Below, piece after piece: positions 11,801 through 21,859 of a stretch of DNA of 57,656 nucleotides. A model generated the notes under the pieces. That model had not been told where the DNA came from and ran no database searches. It saw only the letters and a program-made list of their open reading frames with translations. The stretch lies in assembly GCF_025766255.1 (NCBI RefSeq), contig NW_026516859.1:1-57656 (forward strand). Reading direction: 5' to 3'. This DNA is from Zychaea mexicana (Eukaryota; Mucoromycota; Mucoromycetes; Mucorales; Lichtheimiaceae). A program made the position numbers and the translations under genes. Position 1 is the stretch's first letter. The number at the start of each line of letters is the position of its first letter.

Positions 11801-12463
11801 GCGTAAGGATGACCGATTCTCGTCGTCTGTTTGCACTGATTGTTTCACAGGAATACCATTGATTTTTTGTTGGGAGTTTTGTTGCAGGTAATCGAATAAT
11901 GGTGTGCCAAAAGAATCGTCGTCCATGCTGTTGTTGCTGTCGCCTTTTTGCTGTACTAAGGTTGCTGACTCCTGGTTTGCTGTTTGCTGACTGTTGCTTT
12001 TTCTTGACCAACAGTCTCTCGCTTTGTGGCCATATTTGTTGCAGTTGTTGCAGGTACCATTGAATTTTTTCTTATTGAACTGTTTTTTCTTGTTGAATGG
12101 TTTCTTGTTGCTGTGATTATGGTACTGTCGTCGTTGACTGTTCGAATCGATTTCCATTGCTGTCGGGCCGTCGTTTGTTAAAGTTGAAGTTGTCGTTGGT
12201 TGCTGCAATGTTGGTGTTGTTAACAATGGTGCTCTGCTGTTGTTTTGTCGATGACCTTTTTGGGCTTTTACTGTTTCATCGGTGCGTTCCAAATATATCG
12301 CATATCTGATCGCTTTGTCGAGGGTTTCCGGTTTATAACGTGAGACTTCGCGTGCTACATCTTCTCTTGCATGAATAGAGAAAAAGTAGAGCTTCAAATT
12401 CTCGTCCATGCGAGGATCAATGCGTCCCAATGCCAACTTGAGTCTGGCTCCGAATGAAACCAT
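8816..12463 (-). pseudogene. Gypsy-3 gag C-terminus/pol polyprotein: zinc knuckle, protease, RT, RNase H, integrase
   Basis: An 878-codon open frame (9827-12463) holds, in order: a CCHC knuckle CNNCNKYGHKARDC (residues about 138-151), an aspartic protease with ALVDTGSEV (about 236-244), RT with LIDLKSGY and the catalytic YIDD at about 537-540, and RNase H starting near HTDASDF (about 684-690). It ends in the integrase zinc region at a TGA (9824-9826) where CGA for Arg fits the family. The same frame continues to 8816 with CPACQQHK, then the integrase D-D-E motifs in ADIAVLP, TDNGSNF and a later Glu. There is no chromodomain. The N-terminal codons belong to gag, so the start at 12463 is an artefact of a frame break. 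Confidence 0.9.
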
Positions 12464-13665
12464 ACTTCAGGTCCTTGTTTCATCTTGGGTAGATCTGACA
12501 ATGCTACTACTGCTGCCTCTTGGCCACCGCCAAAATATTCTGTGAATGCTTTTTTGATCTGGTTGATATCGTTTCTGGCATCGTCGCTTAATCCATCCCA
12601 CCAATCAACAGCGTTGTCTCTCATTGAGATCATGAATTCTTTGCAGCTTTCGTCGTCAGACCAGTCGTAATACTGAACTGCTTTTTCAAATGATGATATC
12701 CATGTGTGTGGATTTTCTGTTGGTAGCCCACGATACGGTTGTAAATCCAAATACCGTGTCTTTTTTCTTTTTACTGTCGTTTCGTTCTGTCTGACTACCC
12801 ATGCAAGGTTTCCTTCAGGGGGCTCATCATCTCCTGAATCTCCTTGCTCACTTCCCGTTGCCCATTCTTCGTTTCTTTCACCAGATGAATCGGATCTAAT
12901 GGTCTTGACTGTTCTTCTCGGTTGTTGTTGCTGCGATGCTACTGACACACTTTCCATTGATGAATGTTGGGTTGGTGTTGTGGCTCGTTGCCTTTGATGC
13001 TGTTGATGTTGCTGCATGGCCAAAGTCAAACTGTTCATTGCAGCGATTAGGGGTGCATCATCGCGTGCTGCACTTGATTCTCTTTGAGATGATGACTCCC
13101 ATCTCCCTAACTGCTGCTGTTCCTGAAGTTGTTCTAAGAGCTCGTGGTGTGATCGTTCTCGACGGTGCTCACGATCTTCTTGACTTTGGAGGAATGCCGT
13201 GAACTGTTGAGATATTGTCGATGCCATGTCTGGTGTTTGTTGTGGGCGTAATTGCCCATACATTTGATGCATATTACGGGTTAGTTGTTGCAGTTCGTCT
13301 TGGTGCTGTCTATTGAGGCTGTTGATTTGCTCTTGCAGTTCCGCCTCTCGCTGCCGCTGCTATTCTAGCATTTCTTGCTGTTGTCTTGCTGATGTTTGCT
13401 GTTGTTCTTGTATGATAAGTGCTCGCATACGTTCGATTTCCGGATGGAGTGTTGTTGGCATCTGTTGTTGTTGAATCGAACGGAGTTGTTCGTCACCGAA
13501 CTGCTGGTCACCTTGCTGTTCTATTGTTCTAGGTGCTGTCTGTTGCTGATGATACTGTGGGAATGCTGCCGGGATCTGCTGCTCTAGTGCCCACGGATTG
13601 CCGTGAGGTACGTTGTCAGGCTGTTGATTGTTTGGGTCTGAAGATTGAGGATTATTTTGATCCAT
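12394..13665 (-). pseudogene. Gypsy-3 gag N-terminal part, with stop and frame break
   Basis: The start is ATG at 13663-13665, 27 bases inside the 5' LTR on the minus strand. The first 101 codons are very rich in Gln and end at a TAG (about 13360) where CAG would continue the QQ-rich coiled region. The frame goes on through 12394-13272 into a capsid-like region (PYRGLPTENPHTWISSFEKA). Around 12430-12463 the homology moves to the frame of the downstream ORF (FGARLKLALGRI), so a one-base indel has occurred. The break lies inside the capsid, not at the usual gag-pol junction, which argues for mutation over programmed frameshifting. Confidence 0.85.
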
Positions 13666-13692
13666 TGTTAAAAGTTATGCTTCTCCACCAAA

Positions 13693-13784
13693 TGTAAGAG
13701 TCCGGTGATAACAACTCTTTATTATATTGAGTAAGAGATATTCATATATATGGGAATAGGGGGTAGTGACTTGTATCTGTTACA
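13693..13784 (-). repeat. Gypsy-3 5' LTR (92 bp)
   Basis: It is the pair of 8643-8734. It is followed on the right by the duplicated target CCCAC (13785-13789) and then by the rest of the MULE-A inverted repeat. Confidence 0.95.
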
Positions 13785-13789
13785 CCCAC

Positions 13790-13876
13790 CTGCACCACCC
13801 CTCGGGTAGTGACTAGCTTTTCGGAGGTGAAATGGCATGGCGGGTGGTGAGAAACGATGAAGGGTGGTGAGAGATG
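13790..13876. repeat. MULE-A left terminal inverted repeat, inner part
   Basis: The sequence from CTGCACCACCCCTCGGG to about 13876 is a near-perfect reverse complement of 18727-18815. Its outer 22 bp lie at 8621-8642 on the far side of Gypsy-3. Confidence 0.92.
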
Positions 13877-14293
13877 AATGTGAAACGAGACTATGGCGTA
13901 TTATTTGTTTATTGCATAAATATGTGTAGCAGTACCACCACGTTTTTCAATTGTATCCATAACTATAAGAAACATAGTGATCATACAAACATTACGAGTT
14001 TGCTGCATAAATGTCTATTTTTTTTAAAAAAAGGAACACTAGTGAGAAAAAAAAATGCGACTAAATACACTATCTGTCAAAATAATGTAAATCATCAGTA
14101 GTAGCCTACAGTCATCGCAGTATTGAGCACTATCGTTGATGAGAACGTTTGCTAAAGACTATGACACACTAACCAGGATGTTGCTACCGAAAGAATCAGA
14201 GAGGCTTGAGTTGAGAATTAAAGATGTGATCCTTTTTATAATTTTGTGTGACAAGGAAAAGAAAACGCATCCTTCCTTTTCCATTCAGCAAGC

Positions 14294-17200
14294 ATGTCAA
14301 CATTACAGACGAGATCACCAAACATCCCTGAGGAAATCAACCAAACGTACGAATCGTACGACATTGCAATTACATCCTTGCAATCTTGGGCGTTGAAAAA
14401 CAAGTTTCAGCTTTCAGTAATCAGAGCTGATAAAACAGGCCCCAAGCGAAGGTGCCAACTTGGCTGTAAGCACTTTGGTCAGCCCCGTGACCAGACACCG
14501 AAAGAGCAACAATCGCAGCAGCAACAAACAACAATTGTTATTGACGAGGAAGGTGGCATTCTGAGCAGCACCGAGAAAAAGAAGAAAGGACGTAGCAAGG
14601 ATTCTCAACGGATTGGTTGCCCTTTCAATCTGATGCTACGACCATTAGACAGTAAGAGCCAGCAATGGCATGTAGTGAGTATCTATGATGGCGGACACAA
14701 TCACCATATGGCTTTGGAACCTAGTGCCTACCCACTGCACCGCCGTTTGAAAGGAGACGTTCTCCAGACAGTGCGTACCTTAATCCTCAACTATGCCACC
14801 AACAGGGTCATCACGAACTTCCTACGCAGCAAAGGCCATTCTGGTACCACCGCAAAGGATATTTCGAACATTCGTCAAACAGTGTTCAACAACGACCCTG
14901 ACGGTGCAATGTTCAACCTGATCAACCTTCTGCAAGAGAACGATTACCACGTCCGTTTTGACTCGAGACAAGAAGGGGAAAAGATTTTCCTCAATGCATT
15001 GTTCTTTGCCCATGGCGATGCTATAAAGGTTGCAAACCAATTCCCGGAGGTGATCTCCATGGATGCCACCTACCAGACCAATCGCAACAAAATGCCATTT
15101 ATAAATGTGATTGGTACCGGAAATGTTGGCGTGAAGGCGTTAAGAAGCTTTTGTGTAGCTGGAGGATGGGTCTCGAATGAGACAACAGGGTCGTATATGT
15201 GGTTTGCTCAACAGCTAAAGTCAGTTGTTTACTCGTCTTCGACAGCGGTTTATCCAAAAGTGTTCGTCACAGACAGTGAAGCAGCATTAATGACTGCGCT
15301 TGATTCCACTTTCCCTGAGTCTACGAAGATACTGTGTAAAATCCATTTGCATAGAAACTTCAAGACGAACCTTCGAAAGCTTTTTGACACTCAAGAACAA
15401 TGGGACCAGGTAGAAAAGGCGCTCAACCTTTTGATGTCTAGCTCTTACAAGGACAAGTTCGATGATATGATGGAGAAGGTGTCCGATGCAAAACTAGAGC
15501 AAAAGGCGCTTACTATGTTTGAAAATGCAATACTGTGTTGTTCAGATCCTGAAAAGGCACGAAGCTACTGGAAAAGGTAGATGATTAGTGTACCTTTGAA
15601 TGTTGTCCAAATCCTTATGGGGCTTTATGATTGATCTAGCTCATATACTCTTTCTATAGTAAACTTGCCTTTAGGGAAAAATGGGTTGGTAGTGAGACCG
15701 GCCAACTGCGACACCTTGGAAATACCAGTACCAACCGGGCTGAAGGTGCTCACGCCGAAATCAAAAATACATCGATCCATCCAGCAGCCTTCATCTTTCT
15801 TTCACACATCTGAATATGTAGTATAAAGACAAGGTATATATACATACGTTTTGCTGAGAAATGTTCGCATCAATTCATGTTGTTGCATACTTATATTTAA
15901 GTATCGGCACGTTTGGGGTTTGCGATAAGCAATACTGTGTAATTGATGATAGACGCTTTTGTAGAACACCAACTGGAATCAGCAGGTTGATAAGGAAGCA
16001 TTGAGTGCTAATTCTCATCTTCCTGAGGCATATAAAACGCGACTTGAGCTCCTCAGTCGTAATATATCTCGCTTTGCTTTTGAAGCCATCAAAGACCAGT
16101 TGAGATTCTCGAACGTGCTGAAGACGATGCATTGCAAGTGTGCCTTAAAGATCCATTACGGAATACCATGCTGTCATATGTATCCAGCTGACGGGCCCAT
16201 TCCATTGTCGATTATCCCTCAGCGTTGGCACTTGTTCCCAGAAAAAACAGCATCGAATCTCAATGGTATGGCTATTGCAGAGTTTAAAACAATGATGAGT
16301 ATGTTCACCGACAATTTATGAGCCAGTTTTCTTTTCTTCTTTTTTGCAATAGACGAATTGTCGATGTGCTCTCTGCACCTAACGTTATAGCAGTTGTGGA
16401 CGACCACGAGAAGCCAACGATCGAATAGCAAGTCGCCGCTGAGCTTGTCCGGATTGAAAACCTAGGATTCAATCTCCAAAACCAGCAGTAACTAGCAGAT
16501 CTTTTGCATAAATTGAAGGCAATCAGTAATGATTCGTTCATTGATATGCATGAACTGCAATCTCCACCTGTGCCAACAAAAAAAACAACAGCTCGCACTA
16601 CTGCAAATAACGCCAGCAGCAGCAGCAGCAGCAACAGCAGTAATAACAACAAACGCTTGCCAATTACACTCGAAATCCAAGATGAGCAAAGCAAGAAAAA
16701 GGCCAAGACGGGCTTCGGAGCTGACGCAGCAGCCACATGGTATGTACCAATCATTCCAGTGTATAATATAAGCTGATTGTGGTGGGCCGTTAAAATAGGG
16801 AAGGAAAGGGCAAGGATCTGGCGGTGCCATTGGCTGGTGTCTTAAGCACCGATGTACCCAAGCAGCAAGTCGCCACTATTGTTAGTCCTCAGCCTGATGG
16901 TAATTGTGGTTTTCGTGTCTTGGCTTTGGCCTTGAAAAACGATGAGGATATGTGGCCATCCATCAAAGACGATATGTTTGTGTTTTTGCAGCAGAATCGC
17001 GCTATTTTTTTACATCTCTTTAGAGAAGATGAACTGGCTTCAGTGGAGCATAAGCTATCCGATCGCTCCTCTCCTTGCAATACTGCTTCATATTTCAATC
17101 ATTCTTGTGCAATTCTAGCTGCCAATGCGTTCTCAAAAGCCATTGCTTGGTATTCTGTTGAATTCTCAACTCTATACATACCTTTCCTTTCCGCTCCTAC

Positions 17201-17363
17201 AGGTAAACCTATCAGTATGCAGTTGAGCAATTTTCATTTCTACCATGTCTCTTTTAGACCAGCTGCCCAAGTTGTGTACCCTTCTGTCCATCGCTCCCAT
17301 AATCTCTTTTGTACCCGCCACAACTTCACCAACCATTCCTACTTAATTGACCACAAAAAATAG
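14294..17363 (+). pseudogene. MULE-A transposase: FAR1-like zinc, MULE DDE, SWIM and OTU regions
   Basis: Exon 1 (14294-15576) has a FAR1/WRKY-like zinc region (C-x3-C near residues 54-58, GCPF, GGHNHH near 133-138). The MULE domain has Asp in SMDATYQ (about 257), Asp in VTDSEAA (about 327) and CKIH (348-351). A GTAGAT-to-TAG intron (15577-15659) leads to exon 2, which carries the catalytic-Glu motif TNRAEGAHAEIK. A SWIM-type CKC...CCH motif follows at about 16130-16185, then a Ser/Asn linker (16504-16776). Last comes an OTU-type segment with DGNCGFR (Cys nucleophile) and a late His (NFHFYHV) at 16824-17363. The later parts lie in different frames, with stops (for example TAG near 16426), so either extra introns or decay applies. 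No other gene of the element is seen. Confidence 0.8.
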
Positions 17364-17550
17364 ACCTCTTCCCTTCTCTCTTACTTTAAAAACGTCAAAC
17401 AACCAGCTCGCAAACAGAAATATTGCTACAAGATGTGTAATCGAATAATGTAAGCAAAAAGAAAATAGTGTCAAAGAAGTGTACTAATTATCAATCAGAC
17501 CATGAAAACATGATATATTATGTAAACACCCATAATACAATAGTTATGGT

Positions 17551-18565
17551 TAGGGATCCGTATCAGAACCGTAGAGCCGGAACCGAACCGAACCGAAACT
17601 GAGAAAATACGGTTCGGTTCCTGTCAAGAACCGAACCGGAACCGAACCGGTTCTGTATAAGTAGAACCGAAGAACCGAGAGGCAGAAGATTGCAATCGGC
17701 GATTTTGGTAATTAGTATAAAGTAGGCTATAATGGAAGTTACGAACAATGTTATTCCGAAAAGACCACGAAGTAGTGTATTTGCAAGCCATACTTTATTG
17801 AAAAACTTAACAAAACCTGCAAAAGCAGAAGGGAGTAAAAAATAGTAAAGAAGAGAAGAGAAAAAAATAAAAAAACACTTCTTCTGACGGCAGCTTGCTT
17901 TCTCCGCCCATGACGCACATCATTACTTGTTCCTCTACTTTGCTACCCACAATGCATTTTTCTCCATGACGTACTACTTTACTCAGTTTTATCAAGTTTG
18001 TGCATTCCGTTTGAGATTGCGCATTCTGGGGCTCATAACAGAATTATCTTACCCATTCACCCTTTGCCTTTTATGAGACACTATACACTACTCACACGTA
18101 GAGACACAGCAGCTGTATGTACTGCCGGTTGTGGTTCAATTCCTCCAATGTTACGATAACATATTGTACTAGTAATACTAAGTCGCCACAAGTAAGTACT
18201 ATAAGCTCCACTTTTTTTTGTAAAAACTGTGCTTCAATCTTTTAACCATGCAATGACCCACATCGTATGAGAATGTTTACACTCTGTTTCTCTTATTCAT
18301 TTTGAGATCGCTGTTCAATGTATAATAATAAACTATTCTTTTTTACTGCAGTATTCAAGTATACCGCGACATTTGAACACACACATCAGCTTTCATTTAA
18401 AGATACCGAATCTTGCCTTTTTTATATACGTAATGGGTTCGGTTCTTCGGTTCGATTCTTCAGTTCTACGGTTCTCGTCGGTTCTAGTCGGTTCGGTTCT
18501 TGCTTTAGACGGTTCGGTTCGGTTCCCTTTAAGAACCGAACCGAACCGAACCGTGCGGATCCCTA
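17551..18565. mobile_element. Non-autonomous hAT-like element, 1015 bp
   Basis: It starts TAGGGATCCG and ends CGGATCCCTA, a perfect 10-bp inverted repeat of hAT type. Perfect 8-bp duplications GTTATGGT flank it (17543-17550 and 18566-18573), the hAT target size. Both subterminal regions (17570-17680 and 18435-18555) are packed with GAACCG / CGGTTC words. The interior has no convincing reading frame. It lies inside MULE-A, downstream of the transposase. Confidence 0.92.
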
Positions 18566-18726
18566 GTTATGGTCTTGCTGTAATCGTACTATTGCAGCAC
18601 TTTGATTTATAAGAAAATTGAAGATCACTTTGAAGAAGAACCGGTACTTTACTGATAGTTAACGAGTAGTCTAGTTACCTTGAATAATAACAGATAGACC
18701 TATTATAAAGATTTCATTGAAATATA

Positions 18727-18842
18727 TGCCTCCTCTCACCACCTTTCATCGTTTCTCACCACCCGCCATGCCATTTCACCTCCGAAAAGCTAGTCACTAC
18801 CCGAGGGGTGGTGCAGGTGGGGTGGTGTGAATAGCCGTTCCC
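18727..18842. repeat. MULE-A right terminal inverted repeat
   Basis: It is the reverse complement of 8621-8642 plus 13790-13876, with a few substitutions and a 3-bp length difference. The 9-bp duplication ATTTGAGGG follows at 18843-18851. Confidence 0.92.
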
Positions 18843-18851
18843 ATTTGAGGG

Positions 18852-19328
18852 TCCATTATTATTATTTATATATTCTTTATTATTTTTAATATTTAAAAAA
18901 TTTATTATTTTATTTTTATTTCTTGTTTTTTTATATTTTTTCTTGTTTTTCTTCTCTGGAATATGATTTTTATTATGGTTCGTACAAACATATTTTTCAT
19001 TATCTCTATTTTTAGTAATATTTTTACAACAAAACTTTCCATTATTCTTACCTCTTTTATGTTTATATATACATAAATTTTTATCTAAAATTTCAGTTAT
19101 AAAACTATCTGATTCAAATAAATCATATATATTTTCTTCTATTTTTCTATTTATAAAGGTAATTATATTAGCATCTAAATGAAATTCTAATTCTATATTT
19201 AAAAATTCTACTATATTATTTTTTAAATTAATTTTTAAATCATTTTTATACAATAATAAAGATGAGTTAAGGATAACCATTTTGTTAGAAATAATAAATA
19301 ATCTATTTTTTTTAATATAAAAATTCAA
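18852..19328 (-). pseudogene. CCCH zinc-motif protein of element B (body; interrupted by MULE-A)
   Basis: This is the best preserved of the three zinc-motif genes: ATG at 19326-19328 and an open frame of 159 codons to the insertion point, with the last 9 bp repeated beyond MULE-A. It starts MNFYIKKNRLF. The motif is CIYKHKRGKNNGKFCC, then VC-x2-H-x3-HIPEKK, then a Lys/Asn tail. The original gene continued in frame at 8570-8620. It has no signal peptide or membrane segment. The pattern C-x(11)-G-x2-C-x(12-17)-C-x2-H is conserved in all three copies while the N-terminal half diverges. DNA binding or zinc ribbon function is inferred only. Confidence 0.6.
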
Positions 19329-19412
19329 TTTTTATTTTATTTTTAAGTTGATATAATTTTTTTCAATTGTTACTTTTTTCACAATTTTAAATATAACAAC
19401 CAGTTTCCGCTG

Positions 19413-19607
19413 TTGAATCTCGCCTTCTATATGTTGTTTGTGTGTTCGTTTGTATATTGTCAACGTATTTTAGTGCGGCAGAACTCTGTTGTAATTGTTT
19501 GCTGCCTGGTAAAAGTGTTGTGCCGCCAAAACAGAATAATCAAAGGCTAGTCATTTTCACTACGACACCAAAAAGCGACTCAATAAAGAGGAGAAATCCT
19601 GTAATAT
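19413..19607. other. Spacer between element B and Gypsy-2
   Basis: I see no gene or repeat here. It is probably older host or repeat sequence; the base composition is ordinary compared with B. Confidence 0.5.
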
Positions 19608-19929
19608 TGTCGTAGCTAGAATTGATCGGTCTTACCTTTTCCCTTTTTGTCCCACCTTACCATCATTCGAACATGTAGTCTATTATCGTTAATGCATGTT
19701 TAGTAAAACACGTAGTTCTTCACCCTTTGAACACGTATCCATTCATCAACACAACACGTAGTCATCTCATTAGAGTTACCATCACACAATAGTCTTAGGA
19801 AACATATAAATATCCCCTCCATCATCAAATAATAAAGATCATCTTTCAAGTTATCTCTTATTCTTCTTTATTCTTTTGTTATCTCTCTTCTATTGGCTAC
19901 GGTATTGATCCACCAAAAAGACTTCGACA
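19608..19929 (+). repeat. Gypsy-2 5' LTR
   Basis: It matches 24741-25060 with scattered substitutions, so Gypsy-2 is clearly older than Gypsy-3. It contains a TATAAATA box-like sequence near 19805 and an AATAAA signal near 19830 that could set RNA start and polyadenylation. Confidence 0.93.
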
Positions 19930-20091
19930 ATTGGTAGCGGAAGAACGGTTTTATGGACAAGAAACTTTACCCACCAGATAAATACAAGAACGCCCCTGGT
20001 TTCCAAGAATTTCGAACAAGTCAAGAACCATTGTTGGATATAGAAGAACCTACCACATGATAAGAACTTACCTTTGAAACGCCGCAACTTA

Positions 20092-20966
20092 AAATGAACT
20101 AAGAACAACAAACCATCCTGCTGCAAGCAATCCATAAGTTGTTGGAGAAAGACAACTTGGCTCCCATTTTCCGCGCTCGCATATATGAACCCGACACGTA
20201 CCATAGTGACCGAAGTTTGGATGCTGCCTTGAACTAGGTTTTGGCTGTGGAATAATACTTGACAATGGCCAAGCTGGATGAACACGAATGGGTCAGCTAT
20301 ACGGTGACATTGTTGTGTGGCGAAGCCGAAACGTGGTCGCGGCAACAAGAGGCACGGGTGACGATTGACGAATGGCGTGAATTCAGAAAACGGCTGCTGG
20401 CGACTTTTAATCCACCTAACACTCCTCAACTGTATCGAGACCGATTGGTAGCGGTAGCACAAAGAGGGACAGTGGCACTTTATGTCTCGCAATTCCAAGC
20501 AGCATGGTCGTCAGTGCCATCCATGTCTGACGAAGAGGCACTTGACCGTTTCCAACGTGGTCTCCACCCAACTATCCATATGCAGGTGTTGACGCGTTTT
20601 CTATCTTTGACTGATGAAGCCATGAAACTTGCGCTAGCTGTTGAAGGTGCACAGCAAACAAGCCAGGCGGTACTGCAAGAAGCCCACAGATTTCCGGTAG
20701 CACAACCCCAAATGCAGCAACACCAATATGCTCAGCAACCCCAGCTTGTTCCTGAGTACCTCCGCTCCTCTAGTATGGCACCCATGGATCTGGATGCTCT
20801 GCATATAAGGTCCCCTGAGGCATGGCAAGGTCCCCGTAGTAGTGGTGGCAACTGGCAACAACCGGGATACCGCTGTAACAATGATACTGACAAGGACTGT
20901 TACAATTGTGGTGGCTGGGGCCACATTGCTCGCAATTGTCCGTCTCCTCGTCACAACCGTCAGTAA
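20092..20966 (+). pseudogene. Gypsy-2 gag (nonsense-mutated N-terminus)
   Basis: An in-frame ATG is at about 20096 but the next codons include TAA, TAG and TAA (to about 20255). From ATG 20259 the frame is open for 235 codons: a retrotransposon Gag capsid-like region (VSYTVTLLCGEAETWSRQ, then DRLVAVAQRGTVALYVSQF) and a C-terminal CCHC zinc knuckle CYNCGGWGHIARNC. Gag would form the particle shell and bind RNA. The stops occur where the family context suggests Gln, Trp or similar. Confidence 0.88.
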
Positions 20967-21065
20967 CAGGGTCGTTCTCCAGGCCAGGGAAAAGGCCAAG
21001 TGCGTCGGGATTAAAGGGAGTCCCCTCGCGCTCGTTTCCATCCCTTAATGTTGTCTGAACCGAGC

Positions 21066-21859
21066 CCGAAGTTGTCCCTGAGGGCGAACTGATTGATCTG
21101 TCCGAAGATCGTGAACAAGATGCACAGGTGCTGCAGCATACACTAGAGGAGGATAGCCAGTATTTTGACTCCTTGTTATCAATAAAAGAAACTGATTTGC
21201 CACTGTATTCCATGCTGTGCAATGGTCGTGCTGTTGATGTGTTGATTGATTCTGGTGCTACCAGTTCGTACGTCTCACCGAGGATTGTTGCTGGTTTGTC
21301 TACTCGCTCAGTGGCTGGTCGTGAGGTCGAAACTGCCAGTGGTTATATGCTATCAATTTCCCGCCAAGCTACATTGTCGTTGAACGCCCAAGGCTATGAG
21401 CATCAGGCGGATGCATACGTTCTCGACACCAAGTTCGATGTCATCCTTGGTCGAGATTGGCTCAAGACCATACAGCCAATGCCGGATTGGGAACAAGATA
21501 CATGGAAGATTAGTAAGGGTGCTCATACTTTCGTCCTACGGCCTCGTCATACCCGCCAAGTCCCTGAGCTCTCTTACCTGATTTCCCATCGCCAAGTCCA
21601 ACGTTTGGAGCGCAGCCAAGGAATCGATGATGTCTTCGTCTGCTATGTCCGTACAGATGATGCCCAAGGCCAGCTACCAACCGACGACCCATTCAAGACG
21701 CGGCTGGTGAGCGAATTCGGCAACGTGTTCCGCGAGCAACTGCCCGGGTTGCCTCCCGACCGCAGAGTACAGCATGTCATTGACACTGGTGATGCTGAAC
21801 CTGTTTCCCGACCTCCCTACAAGATGAGCCCACTCGAGTTGGATGAATTGCGACGGTAG
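21066..21859 (+). pseudogene. Gypsy-2 protease and RT N-terminus
   Basis: The frame contains the protease motif LIDSGATSSYV and the LGRDWLKT block, then the RT lead-in ending DELRR. A TAG at 21857-21859 replaces the CAG present in Gypsy-1 (RRQLKEL). The region between the gag stop (20966) and about 21066 has stops in both frames. A frame change lies between gag and pol. Confidence 0.88.

Larger units (their letters stand above)
8643..13784 (-). mobile_element. Gypsy-3: nearly complete Ty3/Gypsy element with 92-bp LTRs
   Basis: Two 92-bp LTRs (TGTAAGAG...TGTTACA in plus orientation) differ at one base and are flanked by CCCAC on both sides (8638-8642 and 13785-13789). On the minus strand a likely primer-binding site, TGGTGGAGAAGC, begins two bases after the 5' LTR, and a purine-rich tract (AGAGGGGGAG) precedes the 3' LTR. 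The domains are gag, protease, RT, RNase H and integrase. It is the youngest retroelement here by LTR identity, yet its coding region has two nonsense codons and one frame break. Confidence 0.95.
8621..18842. mobile_element. MULE-A: Mutator-like element with OTU region, itself holding Gypsy-3 and a hAT-like insert
   Basis: Perfect 9-bp target duplications ATTTGAGGG flank it (8612-8620 and 18843-18851), the typical Mutator size. The terminal inverted repeat is about 110 bp. The left copy is 8621-8642 plus 13790-13876, because Gypsy-3 sits inside it; the right copy is about 18727-18842. The outermost bases are GGAACAGCTATT and GGAACGGCTATT. Removing Gypsy-3 leaves about 5.1 kb. It encodes one transposase gene (14294-17363) on the plus strand. 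Confidence 0.9.
7898..19412. mobile_element. Element B: small AT-rich element split by MULE-A
   Basis: The left end starts CAGGCGTCTGGTTGATAAA and the right end finishes AACAACCAGTTTCCGCTG, an imperfect inverted repeat. Without MULE-A and its duplicated 9 bp the element is about 1.28 kb. Its gene reads on through the MULE-A insertion site (see 18852-19328). Elements A and B share internal blocks, for example the GGCATACTC-type and TTAGTAATTAT-type sequences near 7200-7300 and 8400-8500. It lies 11 bp from A, so the two may have formed in tandem. Confidence 0.7.

Noticed and set aside
12000..13600. Long plus-strand ORFs with Cys and Leu runs as genes
   Set aside because: They are shadows of the Gln-rich Gypsy-3 gag on the minus strand.
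16305..16830. Leu- and Ala-rich minus-strand ORFs as membrane proteins
   Set aside because: They are antisense to the Ser/Asn linker of the MULE-A gene; CAG-type repeats read backwards give Leu runs.
17570..18555. GAACCG arrays as a CRISPR-like or telomere-like repeat
   Set aside because: Spacing is irregular, no spacers of constant length occur, and the arrays lie at the ends of a hAT-like element with TSD.
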